64,000 bases of DNA, taken from Imbricaverruca yamaguchii. Taxonomy: Eukaryota; Arthropoda; Thecostraca; Neoverrucidae. The stretch's first letter is position 1; each line of letters opens with the position of its first letter. A model generated the notes under the pieces. It was not told the origin of the DNA. It worked only from the letters and a program-made list of their open reading frames with translations, and searched no databases. The position numbers and the translations under genes are program-made. The stretch covers positions 310,001 through 374,000 of the forward strand of contig JAOTOL010001552.1 of the NCBI GenBank assembly GCA_034440575.1, written 5' to 3'. Positions 10,850 to 23,198 of the stretch are shown piece by piece.

Positions 10850-11090
10850 ACCACAGCACACCTTGACGTCGCCACGTGACCTCTGCCGTGACATGGATAC
10901 GGTCACGGTCACGGTCACGGTCACGGTCACGGTCACGTGTATCCGGGTACCGACACGTCGCAGCGTCGCCTCTGCCCGCACGACTACAGCACACCATGAG
11001 GCCGTCACGTCACCGCTGCCGTGACACGGTCACGGTCACGGTCACGGTCACGGTCACGTGTCCCCGGGTGCCGACACGTCGCGTGGAGTG
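10850..11090 (+). repeat. Tandem duplication of a ~125 bp unit containing (GGTCAC)n hexamers
   Basis: Two copies (about 10850-10980 and 10981-11090) each contain CAGCACACC, a GTCACGT word, then a hexamer run GGTCAC (10906-10939 and 11027-11060), then a CCGGGT.CCGACACGTCGC block. The hexamer numbers differ slightly between copies. Confidence 0.88.
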
Positions 11091-11225
11091 CGGTCCGTAC
11101 CGCTGCTCTGGACGGTGCACTGAGCCGGTGTACGGCTGGCAGCAGCGCCTGGTCTGTAGCGTGTCCACTCGGAGCGGCTTCTTCTGTGTCGAGGTGTTGC
11201 CCGTGCAGCACTGACTCGACCGTCG

Positions 11226-11456
11226 CCGGACACTGCCGGCTGACACTGCCGGCTGACACTGCCGGCTGACACTGCCGGCTGACACTGCCGGCTGACACTG
11301 CCGGCTGACACTGCCGGCTGACACTGCCGGCTGACACTGCCGGCTGACACTGCCGGCTGACACTGCCGGCTGACACTGCCGCCGGACACTGCCGCCGGAC
11401 ACTGCCGCCGGACACTGCCGCCGGACACTGCCGCCGGACACTGCCGCCGGACACGG
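11226..11456 (+). repeat. 13 bp minisatellite with two homogeneous sub-blocks
   Basis: About eleven near-perfect units CACTGCCGGCTGA come first. An abrupt switch at about 11375 leads to six or seven units CACTGCCGCCGGA. Because 13 is not a multiple of 3, three units give a 13-codon repeat, which creates long spurious ORFs. Confidence 0.97.
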
Positions 11457-11700
11457 CCACCGGACACCTCCGGACACGGACGTCGGACACCACCGGACAC
11501 GGCCAGATACGGCCGTCGGACACCGGCAGATATTGTCGCCGGACACGGACACCGGACACCACCGGACACGGCCGTCGGACACCTCCGGACACGGCCGTCG
11601 GACACCTCCGGACACCGCCGGACACGGTCGTCGTACACCACCGGACACGGTCGTCGGACACGGTCGTCGGACACGGCCTGACACCGGTCGGCCAGAGGAG
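11457..11700 (+). repeat. Degenerate GGACAC-rich repeat zone
   Basis: Irregular units of 12-24 bases built on CCGGACAC and CGTCGGACAC, clearly derived from the same vocabulary as the preceding 13 bp array but without fixed period. Confidence 0.8.
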
Positions 11701-11758
11701 CCGGCGCGTCTGACGTCCTCGTATCGTGGCGTCCGGAAACCCTGCTGTCAAGTGAACG

Positions 11759-12812
11759 GTGTCCGGTGTACAGAGAGAGGTGACGCCGTGTCCGCTGTAC
11801 AGACGGTGGTGAGGTCGTGTCCGCTGTACAGACAGTGGTGACGCCATGTCCGGTGTACAGAGAGATGTGACGCCGTGTCCGCTGTACAGACGGTGGTGAG
11901 GTCGTGTCCGCTGTACAGACAGTGGTGACGCCGTGTCCGCTGTACAGACGGTGGTGAGGTCGTGTCCGCTGTACAGACGGTGGTGAGGTCGTGTCCGCTG
12001 TACAGACGGTGGTGAGGTCGTGTCCGCTGTACAGACAGTGGTGACGCCGTGTCCGCTGTACAGACGGTGGTGAGGTCGTGTCCGCTGTACAGACGGTGGT
12101 GAGGTCGTGTCCGCTGTACAGACGGTGGTGAGGTCGTGTCCGCTGTACAGACGGTGGTGAGGTCGTGTCCGCTGTACAGACGGTGGTGAGGTCGTGTCCG
12201 CTGTACAGACGGTGGTGAGGTCGTGTCCGCTGTACAGACGGTGGTGACGCCGTGTCCGCTGTACAGACGGTGGTGACGTCGTGTCCGCTGTACAGACAGT
12301 GGTGACGCCGTGTCCGCTGTACAGACAGTGGTGACGCCGTGTCCGCTGTACAGACGGTGGTGACGCCGTGTCCGCTGTACAGACGGTGGTGACGCCGTGT
12401 CCGCTGTACAGACGGTGGTGAGGTCGTGTCCGCTGTACAGACGGTGGTGACGCCGTGTCCGCTGTACAGACGGTGGTGACGCCGTGTCCGCTGTACAGAC
12501 GGTGGTGACGCCATGTCCGCTGTACAGACGGTGGTGACGCCGTGTCCGCTGTACAGACGGTGGTGAGGTCGTGTCCGCTGTACAGACGGTGGTGAGGTCG
12601 TGTCCGCTGTACAGACGGTGGTGAGGTCGTGTCCGCTGTACAGACGGTGGTGAGGTCGTGTCCGGTGTACAGAGAGATGTGACGCCGTGTCCGCTGTACA
12701 GACGGTGGTGACGCCGTGTCCGCTGTACAGACGGTGGTGAGGTCGTGTCCGCTGTACAGACGGTGGTGAGGTCGTGTCCGCTGTACAGACGATGGTGAGG
12801 TCGTGTCCGGAC
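11759..12812 (+). repeat. 29 bp minisatellite, about 36 copies
   Basis: Units start GTGTCCGCTGTACAGAC, then CGTGGTGA or GGTGGTGA, and end GGTC or CGCC. Period checked at several places as 29. The two endings (GAGGTC and GACGCC) occur in blocks. A rarer form with GGTGTACAGAGAGA occurs at 11761, 11849 and 12662. Each unit contains the 8 bp palindrome CTGTACAG. The long minus-strand ORF across it (11054-12937) is a repeat artefact. Confidence 0.97.
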
Positions 12813-13895
12813 AACTGGCCGCCGGGGATACTGTCGCCAGTGTACCCAGAGTTCAGCCGGTCAGCTCTGGATAGCAATGGAAGCGGGTGTGGTATCGTCT
12901 GAAGTATGGGTGTAACTTTACATCTCTGCACACACAAACTGAATTTGTGCAGCCAGGAGAGTTGCCGGTGCGTTCACAAAATGTTCAGGGGGCGGAGCAT
13001 ATTCCCCAGGCAACATTATTTGTGAATTTTACCATTCCAGTTTCTTAACAGTGCAATATCATAATCGGCCATAGAATGTACACGCACCAGGCTTTTGTAA
13101 GCATTAAACCCTGGGTGTAGTCTGGCGTTTAGTCGACACTTAAAGTTCTGATGCGTGGTCGAACTGTACGTGCAAATACGAGGCAGTGCGAGGCCCGTGT
13201 ATGCTTCCTGTGTAATACACAGGATGTTTGTATAAAGATATCATCGGTGCGATCCAGCTCGCCTCGGCCATAACGCTTTCAAAACCTGCATAATGTTTTA
13301 GTATAGCGTTTTGCGTTCTAATTACTCCACTCTGAGTCATATGTGCTCGTTGAATTTAAATATGCACTTTTAATATCCCAATGTATTCCCAGTATATCCC
13401 ATTTTATATATAAACTCCTACATTTTATCGGGTGTTTTAATATTTGTTGAGGAAGATGTTCGCGGTGACACTCCCGCTCGCCGTCGACTTTCATCAGCAA
13501 TTCCCGGTGTGATACAGCATTTCAAATTTGAATCTACTCAGCTCACTTACAGCCGGCACAGCTCTTTTCATTTCAAAATTTGCCAAACCTACGTCACAAC
13601 ATTTTCCCCGAATTACTTCCCATCTGTGTCCAGAGGAAGAGGCTCTCAGTGGCATCTGTGTGCGGTCATCTGTCCGCAGTTACTCGTCGTCCGTCCCTGG
13701 TGGGGAGCATGGCCAACGCATTGGTCAGTCTAATGCCCGCTAGTTATATGCATAGAGCACGTCCAGTACACAGTAGACGTGCGTTTGAACAATGTCGTAC
13801 CACCTGTCGCCGCTCATGCCACCGTGTGGGCGGTCGTGCTCCGCCGGAGGTACTGCAGCTGGAAACTAGCGACGCTCTTCCCTTTGAAGTGTATC
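12813..13895. other. Unassigned stretch
   Basis: No recognised gene or repeat. Short minus-strand ORFs at 13140-13500 are not supported by any motif. Confidence 0.3.
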
Positions 13896-14166
13896 TCTGT
13901 GTGTGTGTGTGTCTGCGTGTCTGCATGTCTGCGTGTTTGTGTGTTTGTGTGTGTCTGTGTGTCTGTGTGTCTATGCGCTCTGCGTATGTGTGTCTGTGCA
14001 CTCTCTGCGTCTGTGTGTCTGTGTGTCTGTGTGTCTGTGGTTCTCTGCGCTCTCTGCGCCTTCTGCGTCTGTGTGTCTTTGTGCTCTCTGCGTTCTCTGC
14101 GCTCTCTGCGCCTGTGTGTCTCTGCGCTCGCTGCGCTCTCTGCGTCTGTGTGTCTGTGAGTCTCTC
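13896..14166. repeat. Low-complexity TG/CTCTG tract
   Basis: Imperfect (GTGTCT)n and CTCTCTGCG words without a fixed long period; strong strand asymmetry (few A on the plus strand). Confidence 0.9.
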
Positions 14167-14249
14167 CGTATCTGTGACCTAGGCACGATTGTGTCGATGT
14201 AACACTGAGCTGTTTTATTCCATGGACAGAGCTAATGACCCCCGAACAC

Positions 14250-14600
14250 GAACGTGTCCGCCCCTTGAAAGCCTGGCCATGTCAAGGTGGCGGCGGCGCC
14301 GTCCATGTCATCACGTGATGTTCATCTCTCTCGGCGGCCGCCTAACAAGGCGCCTCTGAGCCGGACGACAAAGTGCGACCGGCCGCTTTGACAGTGCCAT
14401 ACATAGGTTTATGAGCCGGACGAGGCCAGACACAATGGGCTGTTAGTTGGCCGAGTTGTCACGTGTGAAGTGTCGTCAGCCGCCACCAGGCGGCGGAGAC
14501 CGGCGGCCGGTGTCTGGCCAGGTGGACTCTGTCACCGCAGCCTGACACGTGCCACTTACTGTGGGTGTGGAGGGGAGCGGGGAGGGGAGGGGGGCGGGTG
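14250..14600. promoter_or_regulatory. CpG-rich block with CACGTG boxes
   Basis: GC-rich and CpG-rich relative to flanks. It contains the 12 bp palindrome CATCACGTGATG at 14309-14320 and further CACGTG words near 14460 and 14547. No gene start can be demonstrated. Confidence 0.25.
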
Positions 14601-16989
14601 AGTCAGTTCAATATTTCTTGGGTGAAGCCATCTAGGTTTCGATAGCGTTCCCGGAGATGCATCACAAACCCGTACTGCACAATAACCAGAGTTCACAATA
14701 TCTGTATGCAGCTAGTCTATTTGCGATGTGCCATGGAATACAGAATATTGTGATTGCAAGTGAAGATATTGCCTTTATAGGATGCTTGCGTATTGTTCTG
14801 GAGGGAATGTGCAATTATTTCGTTGGTCTCTACTTCTAGCGCTATCCAAATACAAATACATATATATTTATGAGGCCGTAGCAAAAGCCTTGTGGGTCTT
14901 TGCTAACTGCTCTGTAACCTTGCGTTATTATCAGATGATGTAGAATTAGAACATCGAGCCAAGTTCCAGAGTGAAAAAATGTCGGAGAAAAATGCAAGGA
15001 ATCTAAATAATTGTAGGTCCATTTCAAATCCTCTGAATGTGTGTTCTCATGGATTGGGATGTTCTCGCAATGAGACCGGGGAAACGCCATACACATACTT
15101 CGTTCCAAGCGTCCCTTTCAATTGACTAATGCGTGTGCTTCATAATACCCTACAGACGTTTCTAATCCGGGATGTTCGAATCTCGTTCCAATCAAGCAAG
15201 ATGAAGCACTTCTTCACCTAGGTTTCTTGGTCTGCTATCCTATAGCTTCATTGACATATGTATTTAAGAAAATATTTTCCTAAATGTGAAAATGGATGGA
15301 AATGTATACGTTATTCCAGCGAAAAATAACATGTTAAGACGCATTATTTTCCCTATGTACCTGGCACCAAACTGGGTAATCAAAGGAGCCTGTCTTTGCT
15401 ATGTAGATGAATGGCATGGGCTATTTGACTCACTTCATAGCTGTGACTATCGTGACCGGGATCAGTCGGGCATATCACCTTCTTCACTTTATCACTCGAA
15501 ACACTGCCTTTGCTTGAAACACAATACTAAACACTAAGGGTTTTGTTTTGCATATTGTTCAGGGGTAGCTGCCCTCTCAATGTTGGTTTCGCCCTACAAT
15601 AATAACTTAACATAAGACCAAATATAGTGTGCCCCTAATGCATCTGGGCCTTCACATTGCCTTCATGCATCTTCCCCCCCCCCCACAAAAAAAACCTGTG
15701 GTAAACACTATCCGTCTTCGAACCTCAACAGGGAAGAGAAGTGAAATTTTTCCTCAGATATTGAGCGATGGAGGGGGAAGTTCTACACTCGTTAATCTTT
15801 CAAGGCGGGAGCATGTAGGTGCGCCGCCAGTATTTTCGAAAGGAAGGGGCAACCCGATGCTAGATGAAAGGGGAAAATTAGGCTTCCGGTAGAGCTCAAT
15901 AGAACAAAAATATCTGGGCTTCAAAGAATTTGGTCCCTTTTCCTTTCTTTGGCTGCGTCCCTGCGGGCATTGGAATTAAGGCAGCAGGGACATTTCCACT
16001 GCATATTTAAATGAAAAATACCGCGCATGGAATAACACACTAGAATGCCGAGGAGCTATGGGTTTGGTTGGGGAAGGATGAAGATTCTAACCGCCCCTGC
16101 TCCCCTGTCTTCGTACATGGGCGTGTGGAGACTCGTTCCTCCAAACTTACTGAAATGTAGCATTACGCTTGAAATGTAACTTACTCTCACACGTAAGAAC
16201 CCGTATCGAGACAAAAAAAATTCCAGATAAAAATATATCTGTACGAGACATCGATAATTTTCGCCAAACACCGCTTACAGAGAACGTTGGAAATTGGAAT
16301 CGGAAAATTGATGAAAAGCTGCTTGCACCATGCTTGGCCGCAACGCTGCCCTAAAAAAATAACATACTTTAACGTGGACGATATAGACGAGGCCTTCCGA
16401 CGCGTGTTGCATTCGTCACCTGTTGTATTACTGGACTCCCAATAACTTCTGTTACAGTTCTCTTCCTGCTCCTAAGCACGCGCATTTGCTTCCGGCACCC
16501 GAGTGCGCACTGCGTGACTTCGATTTATTCAGACAGCCGACGACTTCACTGTTCAGTTGGCGTCCAGACGTTTCACGTGGCGACTACCTCCGACGGGGTC
16601 AAAGGTGAACCACAAGAGTCGGCCACGAGAGTCGACCCCGACGTACCCTGTGCTCGAGCTGTGATGCACGCGCCCGCTAGCGCCGACGGCAGATGGCAGC
16701 CGCCGAGAGACATGCAGGTGGACGGTCGCGACCGTCCTGGTCCAGATGGAGCCACTTTGCATAATGCCTCCTCGTCAGCATCGCATGGCTGAGCCTGGCT
16801 TGCAGCTGTATATTGCAATCCCTGAGGTGATAATGGAACGTGCTTACGATGGAGATGCTTGGCAGATGGCACGAGCAACCAAGCGTTGCCCGTCCGGCTC
16901 TGTGGTCCACATTGTCACGCGGCTGCTCAGGGGAAGGTGTTGCGATCATGTCCACACTGCAGCAGGACCTCAGCCGGTGACGCATCGCC
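14601..16989. other. Unassigned stretch
   Basis: No coding similarity or RNA gene seen. A C run sits at 15664-15676. The last 400 bases before the telomere-type block are GC-rich, with overlapping unsupported ORFs. Confidence 0.3.
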
Positions 16990-17069
16990 AACCTAACCTA
17001 GCCTAGCCTAACCTAACCTAACCTAACCTAACCTAACCTAACCTAACCTAACCTAACCTAACCTAACCT
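16990..17069 (-). repeat. Interstitial telomere-type repeat (TTAGG)n
   Basis: About sixteen units of CCTAA on the plus strand, equal to TTAGG on the minus strand. Two or three units near the left end read CCTAG; the remainder are perfect. TTAGG is the canonical arthropod telomere unit. Normal single-copy sequence continues on both sides, so this is an internal block and not a chromosome end. Confidence 0.93.
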
Positions 17070-17389
17070 TGATGTCCTGGTTGACGCGCTCGTGGTCTAA
17101 CTTCTTTATGGCACATCGCCTACCTGCATATGTATTGTCCTCGTCTTGTTCGGTTTTTCCGTGTGATGTGTGTGTGTGTTGCATCGATGTCGTTCTGCGT
17201 ACTTCTGGAGGACTCATCGACATGACTTGTACCGAATAACGCCGTTTCACAATTTTATTGTGCCCATGAAGGGTGTCGTTTAATGAAAACTGTTGGGTTG
17301 ACACGTCAAGTTTATTTGAGAAAAGCTTGGACCGCATTAGGATATTTGAAGACCATATCCGACAATACAAATATGTTGAGTGCGTGTGG

Positions 17390-17530
17390 ACCGTGGGGAG
17401 ATGGTGCGCTCTGAACGGTTGTAACTCAACTTCGAGTGTGCACAATCTAGCATACGAGACACATTTCAGCATTGAAGGGGAACGTGTCACTCCAAAAGCA
17501 TTCAAAACGGCACTGGTGGCACCCACCTAA
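17390..17530 (+). pseudogene. Repeat-protein fragment with a 'CALNxC ... NLAY ... PK' pattern (copy A)
   Basis: In a frame open from 17273 the peptide includes RWCALNGCNSTSSVHNLAYE, then ERVTPKAFKTALVAP, and stops at 17528. The same spacing of CALN.C, NLAY, an E residue, V.PK appears in copy B at 24968-25280. Two unlinked copies of one peptide pattern indicate a dispersed coding repeat, perhaps a transposon N-terminal domain. The family is not recognised. Confidence 0.42.
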
Positions 17531-18029
17531 ACTTGAAACGGGAAAACGTGAGGCAGCGTCTTACCCCCATACACCACTCTCCTAATCGACAGATTTGATT
17601 CTTTCTCAAGTGAAGTGCAAAAATTGATCCTGCAACACCCTTAATTTTCGCAATAGCCTATCTTTTGTACCTATGGTACCTATGGTATTCCTGTGGCCAG
17701 CCAGGAGGGCGCCCCTCCCGTAGCAACTACAAATGCACAACATGAAATGATGAATTTTGCAAATTCTCCCACGCCAGATGTTTTCAGCCCGCGAAGCGCA
17801 CCTAAGGTATTCACTTTTTCACGACATTTTTGTCTCGTCTGGCCCCATTAAGAATCACAATCTGGTCGCCCGTACCCTGCCTGCGCCCATGTCAACGGTA
17901 GTAGCATCGTGCCTACTTTCAATATTAAAGGACAAATAATATTTTCTTTATCCATGCATTCTGCTGAGCTTCGAACCGGAGCAACGTTGCCTATAAACAA
18001 TCAAACAACTTCTGCGGGTGGAATGTGTA
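17531..18029. other. Unassigned stretch
   Basis: No recognised gene or tandem repeat. Confidence 0.3.
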
Positions 18030-18190
18030 ACTACTGCGCCACAGCATGACAACTGCGCCTCAACATGACAGCTGCGCCACAACGTGACAGCTGTCATGAC
18101 ACAACTGCCATAACATGACAGTTGTGCCACAACATGACAACTGCGCCACAACATGACAGTTGTGCCCCAACATGACGGCTGCGCCACAAG
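18030..18190 (+). repeat. ~19 bp minisatellite
   Basis: About eight imperfect units of the type GCGCCACAACATGACAGTT, with variants GTGCC and CAACT. Confidence 0.85.
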
Positions 18191-19190
18191 CGCACTGCCG
18201 ACGCCTGTCACGACCGAGCTGGATGGGGAGCGTTCACGACTCTCGCCTGTTCCACCCCATCTGAGACGCACCGGACATGGCGTACAGCGTCATCCCCGTT
18301 CTCGCCATCTCCGCATCACCATCTCCGACGGCGGCCGATGGGCCGGCGATCTCCTGCGTGGCCGGGCTCGCCGGCCGCGCAGGCCACCGCCCAGGCGCCC
18401 CTAATGACTGTTTGTTTTAGCTGCCCAGCACACACCGGGGCACCCGACCCAGGAATGCGTCAGCCACCGGAACGATAGAGGGGCGGACGAGTGGGGTGCG
18501 CGTCTCGTGGGGAGAGCGCCTCGTGGGGAGAGAGAGAGAGAGAGAGCGCCAGCGCGGCGGCCCGTCTGGCGCCTGGCGCCACCTACGCTAGGCTGCCGGG
18601 ACGAACGGCAGGCTTTGGTGAGGACTATTCACAATATCGCTGTAGTCGGCAATGAGAAACGGGAAAGGTGCGGTGCACTGGGCGTGAGTCGTCATAATGT
18701 AGGTTTTCTGCATGGCTGTGCTGCAGTGCATGTTACCTTGCGCGGTTAACGTGATTTTGTTTGGTTTTCCTTTTTAATACAGATTTTCTTTTTTCTTTTT
18801 CGATTTTTATTTCCTTCTTAATCGATATAAGTGTCCACTGACAGCGGAACCACTGGCACAAGAGGTATTGTGCTTCCTAGTAAATGCTAAAATTTAGCAT
18901 AAACCTTACGTTTTTGACGGGCAGAAACTAGTGAAAATGTCAGCGACGTCTTGGACTTGGACTCTCGACGCCTACTTTGCCTGGACTGTCCGCCACTGTC
19001 GGAAGTCAGTAGTTCCCATATGCAGAGCCACTTACCGTCTCTCCATGTCGTCTCTCTGTACGGCGCGAGTTCGGAAGTGATAAAAGGAACTGCTTGACAG
19101 CTTCCCGCACACTGACGTAAATGGCGGATGCACCGCCACGCACCGGGCATGGCTAGTGTGAAGTGGCACGCGGTGAGTGTACACACATGG
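18191..19190. other. Mixed unassigned stretch, CpG-rich at its left half
   Basis: 18190-18620 is CpG-rich with a (GA)n run at 18530-18546. On the minus strand a good donor-like site ACG|GTAAGT lies near 19036, next to an ATG (19048-19046), but no exon chain can be followed. No gene is called. Confidence 0.3.
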
Positions 19191-19234
19191 CAGCTGCAGT
19201 GACACACACTGTACAGTGTGAGTGGGTGCAGCTG

Positions 19235-19412
19235 TCAAGTGCGTACACCATGTGTCAGTGCAGCTGCCATGTGTGTACAGCATGTGTCAGTGCAGCTGCC
19301 ATGTGTGTACAGCATGTGTCAGTGCAGCTGCCATGTGTGTACAGCATGTGTCAGTGCAGCTGTCGTGTGTGTACAGAGTGTGTCGGTGCAGCCACCATGT
19401 GTGTACAGCGTG
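19235..19412 (+). repeat. 32 bp minisatellite, about 5.5 copies
   Basis: Units contain CATGTGTCAGTGCAGCTGCC then ATGTGTGTACAG. Period 32 checked between 19261 and 19293. Each unit holds the 8 bp palindrome GCAGCTGC. The last two units are diverged. Confidence 0.95.
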
Positions 19413-20453
19413 TATTGGTCCAGTACACTTCGCCCCCCACCCCCAGCAATGTTGATTTGGACCCCCCATAGCCTATGCTGTTTTTATGCTGATAAGAAAG
19501 CTAAAGGAAGAAAAACAGAGAAAAACACCATGTTGCATAGAAAACTTAGCTGATGCTAAGCAGCATATTGCATACTGTAAAGAAACAGATTAGGCTTAGA
19601 TAGTGGACTTCCCGACCCTGAACTCGCCCCATCAAAACGTTGACTTCGTCCCTCCCTGATGTTAGGCACCGAGGAAATACCTTCACACATCGTCATCACA
19701 GTTCAGGCCGACTGTGCTCCGAAGCTCCATCAAGGCCGGTGTGTTTTAGCCTGCATGAGGGCGCAGAAATATTTAATTTAAGCCGGTGTGTGTTTGTTGG
19801 TGTTTGGAGTGAGGGTAGGGTGACGTTGACGATGACGATGACGATGGACCCTAGTACACTGTATGACACTGTAGGTGCATGCAACGACTCAGTTTTTATG
19901 TTGACATGCACGGTGCACTGCTCTTTTGCTTATGTGACTTCACCTGTTACTGGACGATTTTTCCCGTTGGCGAGGATGCTGAATAAACAAACATACACAT
20001 CGTCAAATAAAAATGAGAATTATTGAGGTCCGAAAATATAGGGGGCGAAATCCGAGAAGATTTTGGTTGGGGAGGGCGGGGTTCCAGTACACTTCGCCCC
20101 CACCCCAATGTTTTTACAAAGAAAATCGACACCCCTGGCGGAGATATTTGCTCGATGTTACAGCTACGTGACGCCTGAGTTTCCTCACGACGCTTGTGAC
20201 ACAGGTCAAAGTGTCCACCTGACGTCACACCTGAATCTCTTTCCGCCGCCTGCTACGCACGCTTGAATATCAGCCAGACGCTTGCGACACACGCCTGAAG
20301 TCCGCCTGATGCCTGTGACGCCAGAATGTCCTCTTGACGCCTGCGACACACGCATTTCGCAGTGTCGATAACCTGATCCGCCTCAGTCGTGGTGGGTCGT
20401 CAGTTTTGACGAGACGCAGGCGTGCCACAGGCGCACAAGGCGTCCCCAGATGG
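19413..20453. other. Stretch with a small dispersed repeat, otherwise unassigned
   Basis: The word CCAGTACACTTCGCCCCC followed by ACCCC and AATGTT occurs at about 19420-19452 and again at 20084-20114 on the same strand. A weaker relative (CGCCCACCCC then TTTTTTGTAAA) lies at 23139-23166. These look like fragments of one dispersed element. No genes recognised. Confidence 0.45.
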
Positions 20454-20993
20454 CCGCGCCGCGGTCGACGCAGTCCGACCTGCACCCGCCGCGGTCGACG
20501 CGGTCCGACCTGCACCCGCCGCGGTCGACGCAGTCCGACCTGCACCCGCCGCGGTCGACGCAGTCCGACCTGCACCCGCCGCGGTCGACGCAGTCCGACC
20601 TGCACCCGCCGCGGTCGACGCGGTCCGACCTGCACCCGCCGCGGTCGACGCGGTCCGACCTGCACCCGCCGTGGTCGACGCAGTCCGACCTGCACCCGCC
20701 GCGGTCGACGCGGTCCGACCTGCACCCGCCGCGGTCGACGCAGTCCGACCTGCACCCGCCGCGGTCGACGCAGTCCGACCTGCATCCGCCGCGGTCGACG
20801 CAGTCCGACCTGCACCCGCCGCGGTCGACGCGGTCCGACCTGCACCCGCCGCGGTCGACGCGGTCCGACCTGCACCCGCCGCGGTCGACGCAGTCCGACC
20901 TGCACCCGCCGCGGTCGACGCGGTCCGACCTGCACCCGCCGCGGTCGACGTAGTCCGACCTGCACCCGCCGCGGTCGACGCAGTCCGACCTGC
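20454..20993 (+). repeat. 30 bp minisatellite, 18 copies
   Basis: Eighteen units in exact 30 bp register start GCGGTCGACGCAGTCCGACC and end TGCACCCGCC. The main variation is A/G at one position (CGCAGTCC or CGCGGTCC). Each unit holds GTCGAC. As 30 is a multiple of three, several frames on both strands stay open, giving large false proteins. Confidence 0.98.
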
Positions 20994-21011
20994 CTGGGCT
21001 CCGCGACCACA

Positions 21012-22022
21012 CCGTGGCCTGTGGAGTCGTGTGGCGGTGGCCGTGGCAGCCACGTCACAGATGTGGCGGCGGCGACGAGTGGCCTGTGGTGGCCACGTCA
21101 CAGATGTGGCGACGGCGACGAGTGGCCTGTGGTGGCCACGTCACAGATGTGGCGGCGGCGACGAGTGGCCTGTGGTGGCCACGTCACAGATGTGGCGACG
21201 GCGACGAGTGGCCTGTGGTGGCCACGTCACAGATGTGACGACGGCGACGAGTGGCCTGTGGTGGCCACGTCATAGATGTGGCGGCGGCGACGAGTGGCCT
21301 GTGGTGGCCACGTCACAGATGTGGCGACGGCGACGAGTGGCCTGTGGTGGCCACGTCACAGATGTGGCGGCGGCGACGAGTGGCCTGTGGTGGCCACGTC
21401 ATAGATGTGGCGACGGCGACGAGTGGCCTGTGGTGACCACGTCACAGATGTGGCGACGGCGACGAGTGGCCTGTGGTGGCCACGTCACAGATGTGGCGGC
21501 GGCGACGAGTGGCCTGTGGTGGCCACGTCACAGATGTGGCGACGGCGACGAGTGGCCTGTGGTGGCCACGTCACAGATGTGGCGGCGGCGACGAGTGGCC
21601 TGTGGTGGCCACGTCACAGATGTGGCGACGGCGACGAGTGGCCTGTGGTGGCCACGTCACAGATGTGGCGACGGCGACGAGTGGCCTGTGGTGGCCACGT
21701 CACAGATGTGGCGCGGCGACGAGTGGCCTGTGGTGGCCACGTCACAGATGTGGCGACGGCGACGAGTGGCCTGTGGTAGCCACGTCACAGATGTGGCGGC
21801 GGCGACGACTGGCCTGTGGTGGCCACGTCACAGATGTGGCGGCGGCGACGAATGGCCTGTGGTGGCCACGTCACAGATGTGGCGGTGGCGATGAGTGGCC
21901 TGTGGTGGCCACGTCACAGATGTGGCGGCGGCGATGAGTGGCCTGTGGTGGCCACGTCACAGATGTGGCGGCGGCGATGAGTGGCCTGTGGTGGCCACGT
22001 CACAGATGTGGCGACGACGACG
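21012..22022 (+). repeat. 43 bp minisatellite, about 23 copies
   Basis: Units start AGTGGCCTGTGGTGGCCACG, continue TCACAGATGTGGCG and end in (GCG)/(ACG) runs and ACG. Period 43 checked from 21121 to 21164. Each unit contains the 8 bp palindrome GTGGCCAC. It lies only 18 bp beyond the 30 bp array. Confidence 0.98.
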
Positions 22023-23198
22023 AGTGCTGTCGGCGACAGTTGCCAGGTTCCCTTGTCGATAAGCCGTTAGTTTGCGGAGAAAATGGCCAGTTATCTTCAG
22101 TTAGAAAATAGAACACCCCAAAAATCGCCATTTGATTGCGAATTCAATAGGTAATACCGACAAGCGCCCATATACTAACGTACATTGCATATGTGGATTG
22201 TATCTGATCACACCAGCAAGAATTGAAAGTGTTTGCGCCCAGACAAAAATTGATACGCAAATTTGATTTCCTAAAACTGTCCTGTCTTTCTACGACTCTT
22301 GCCTTGGATAACACATCACGGCCTTCCCCAACAAATGACTGCCGATGCCCGAACGTAGAGTTCTGGTCCTCTGACCTCACACGGGTCTCTTCAATTTGAG
22401 ACCGCTTCTCCTCGACTGCTTAACCCCTCTCCGAGACGAACGGCGACTTTTTAATTGATTATACCCGTGTTGATATTCGACGTCCCATGGCCAAAATAGG
22501 TCATACTTTTCTAAATACATACTTTACAAACTTCAACATGTTTTTCCGGCTGAACATGCCCCCCCCCATCACACTGCATGACAAGGTCCGTACCCACTAC
22601 AGCTTTGCATGTCCCTTTGTTATGCAACTCGGCACCATCTGGCGCAGATTCGTACTCGCGACCTGTGGGGTGGGGGTGTGGTGGGGGGCTGGTTGCTTTT
22701 GACCCATGGTATGTCCATGCATGTCGAACGGATTGAGAAAGCTGCAACAGCTGTAGATAGGACCGATCCGTGTCATATCAACGCGCTCCGTATGGCTACT
22801 GTAAGGTGTTCTTCCATTTCTCACTACTTCCGCTACAGGGAAGTCCACAAAATTAAACTAAATTCATACGTATAATTGAAGGTAAATTCATACGTTTGAA
22901 AGATAGTTCAACGAGAAATATCGTGGCAAATTATAGTTCTAGTAAAAAGAATTCGAAATGCACACAAGACAGTGCTACATGTTACTAATACCTCCCTGGG
23001 GCTGGTTTCACGAGTTCTTCAGTTGCTAGTTTAAAATAACGCGTAGTGTCGCTTCATCGATACAAGTTGCAGCCAAATCGCTACATTATGTCGTCAACTC
23101 AATTAACATGCGCACTAGAGAGGGGGGGGGGACGAAATCCGCCCACCCCTTGGATTTTTTGTAAATAACTCACGATTTTACCGGCCGATATTCGCCAC
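22023..23198. other. Unassigned stretch
   Basis: No recognised gene. Runs of C at 22559-22566 and of G near 23117-23130. Confidence 0.3.

Noticed and set aside
9716..11008. 430-codon minus-strand ORF
   Set aside because: Arg/Pro/Thr/Ser-rich product of CpG-rich and repetitive DNA; no domain recognised and overlapping ORFs on the other strand.
11054..12937. 627-codon minus-strand ORF across the 13 and 29 bp arrays
   Set aside because: Pure consequence of stop-free repeat units with periods cycling through three frames; no non-repeat domain.
19036..19200. First exon on the minus strand with a GTAAGT donor
   Set aside because: Only an 11-base coding stretch (ATG GAG AGA CG) before the donor and no second exon found.
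20422..21894. 490-codon plus-strand ORF (and opposite-strand ORFs) across the 30 and 43 bp arrays
   Set aside because: Both strands and several frames are open; composition is that of the repeat unit.
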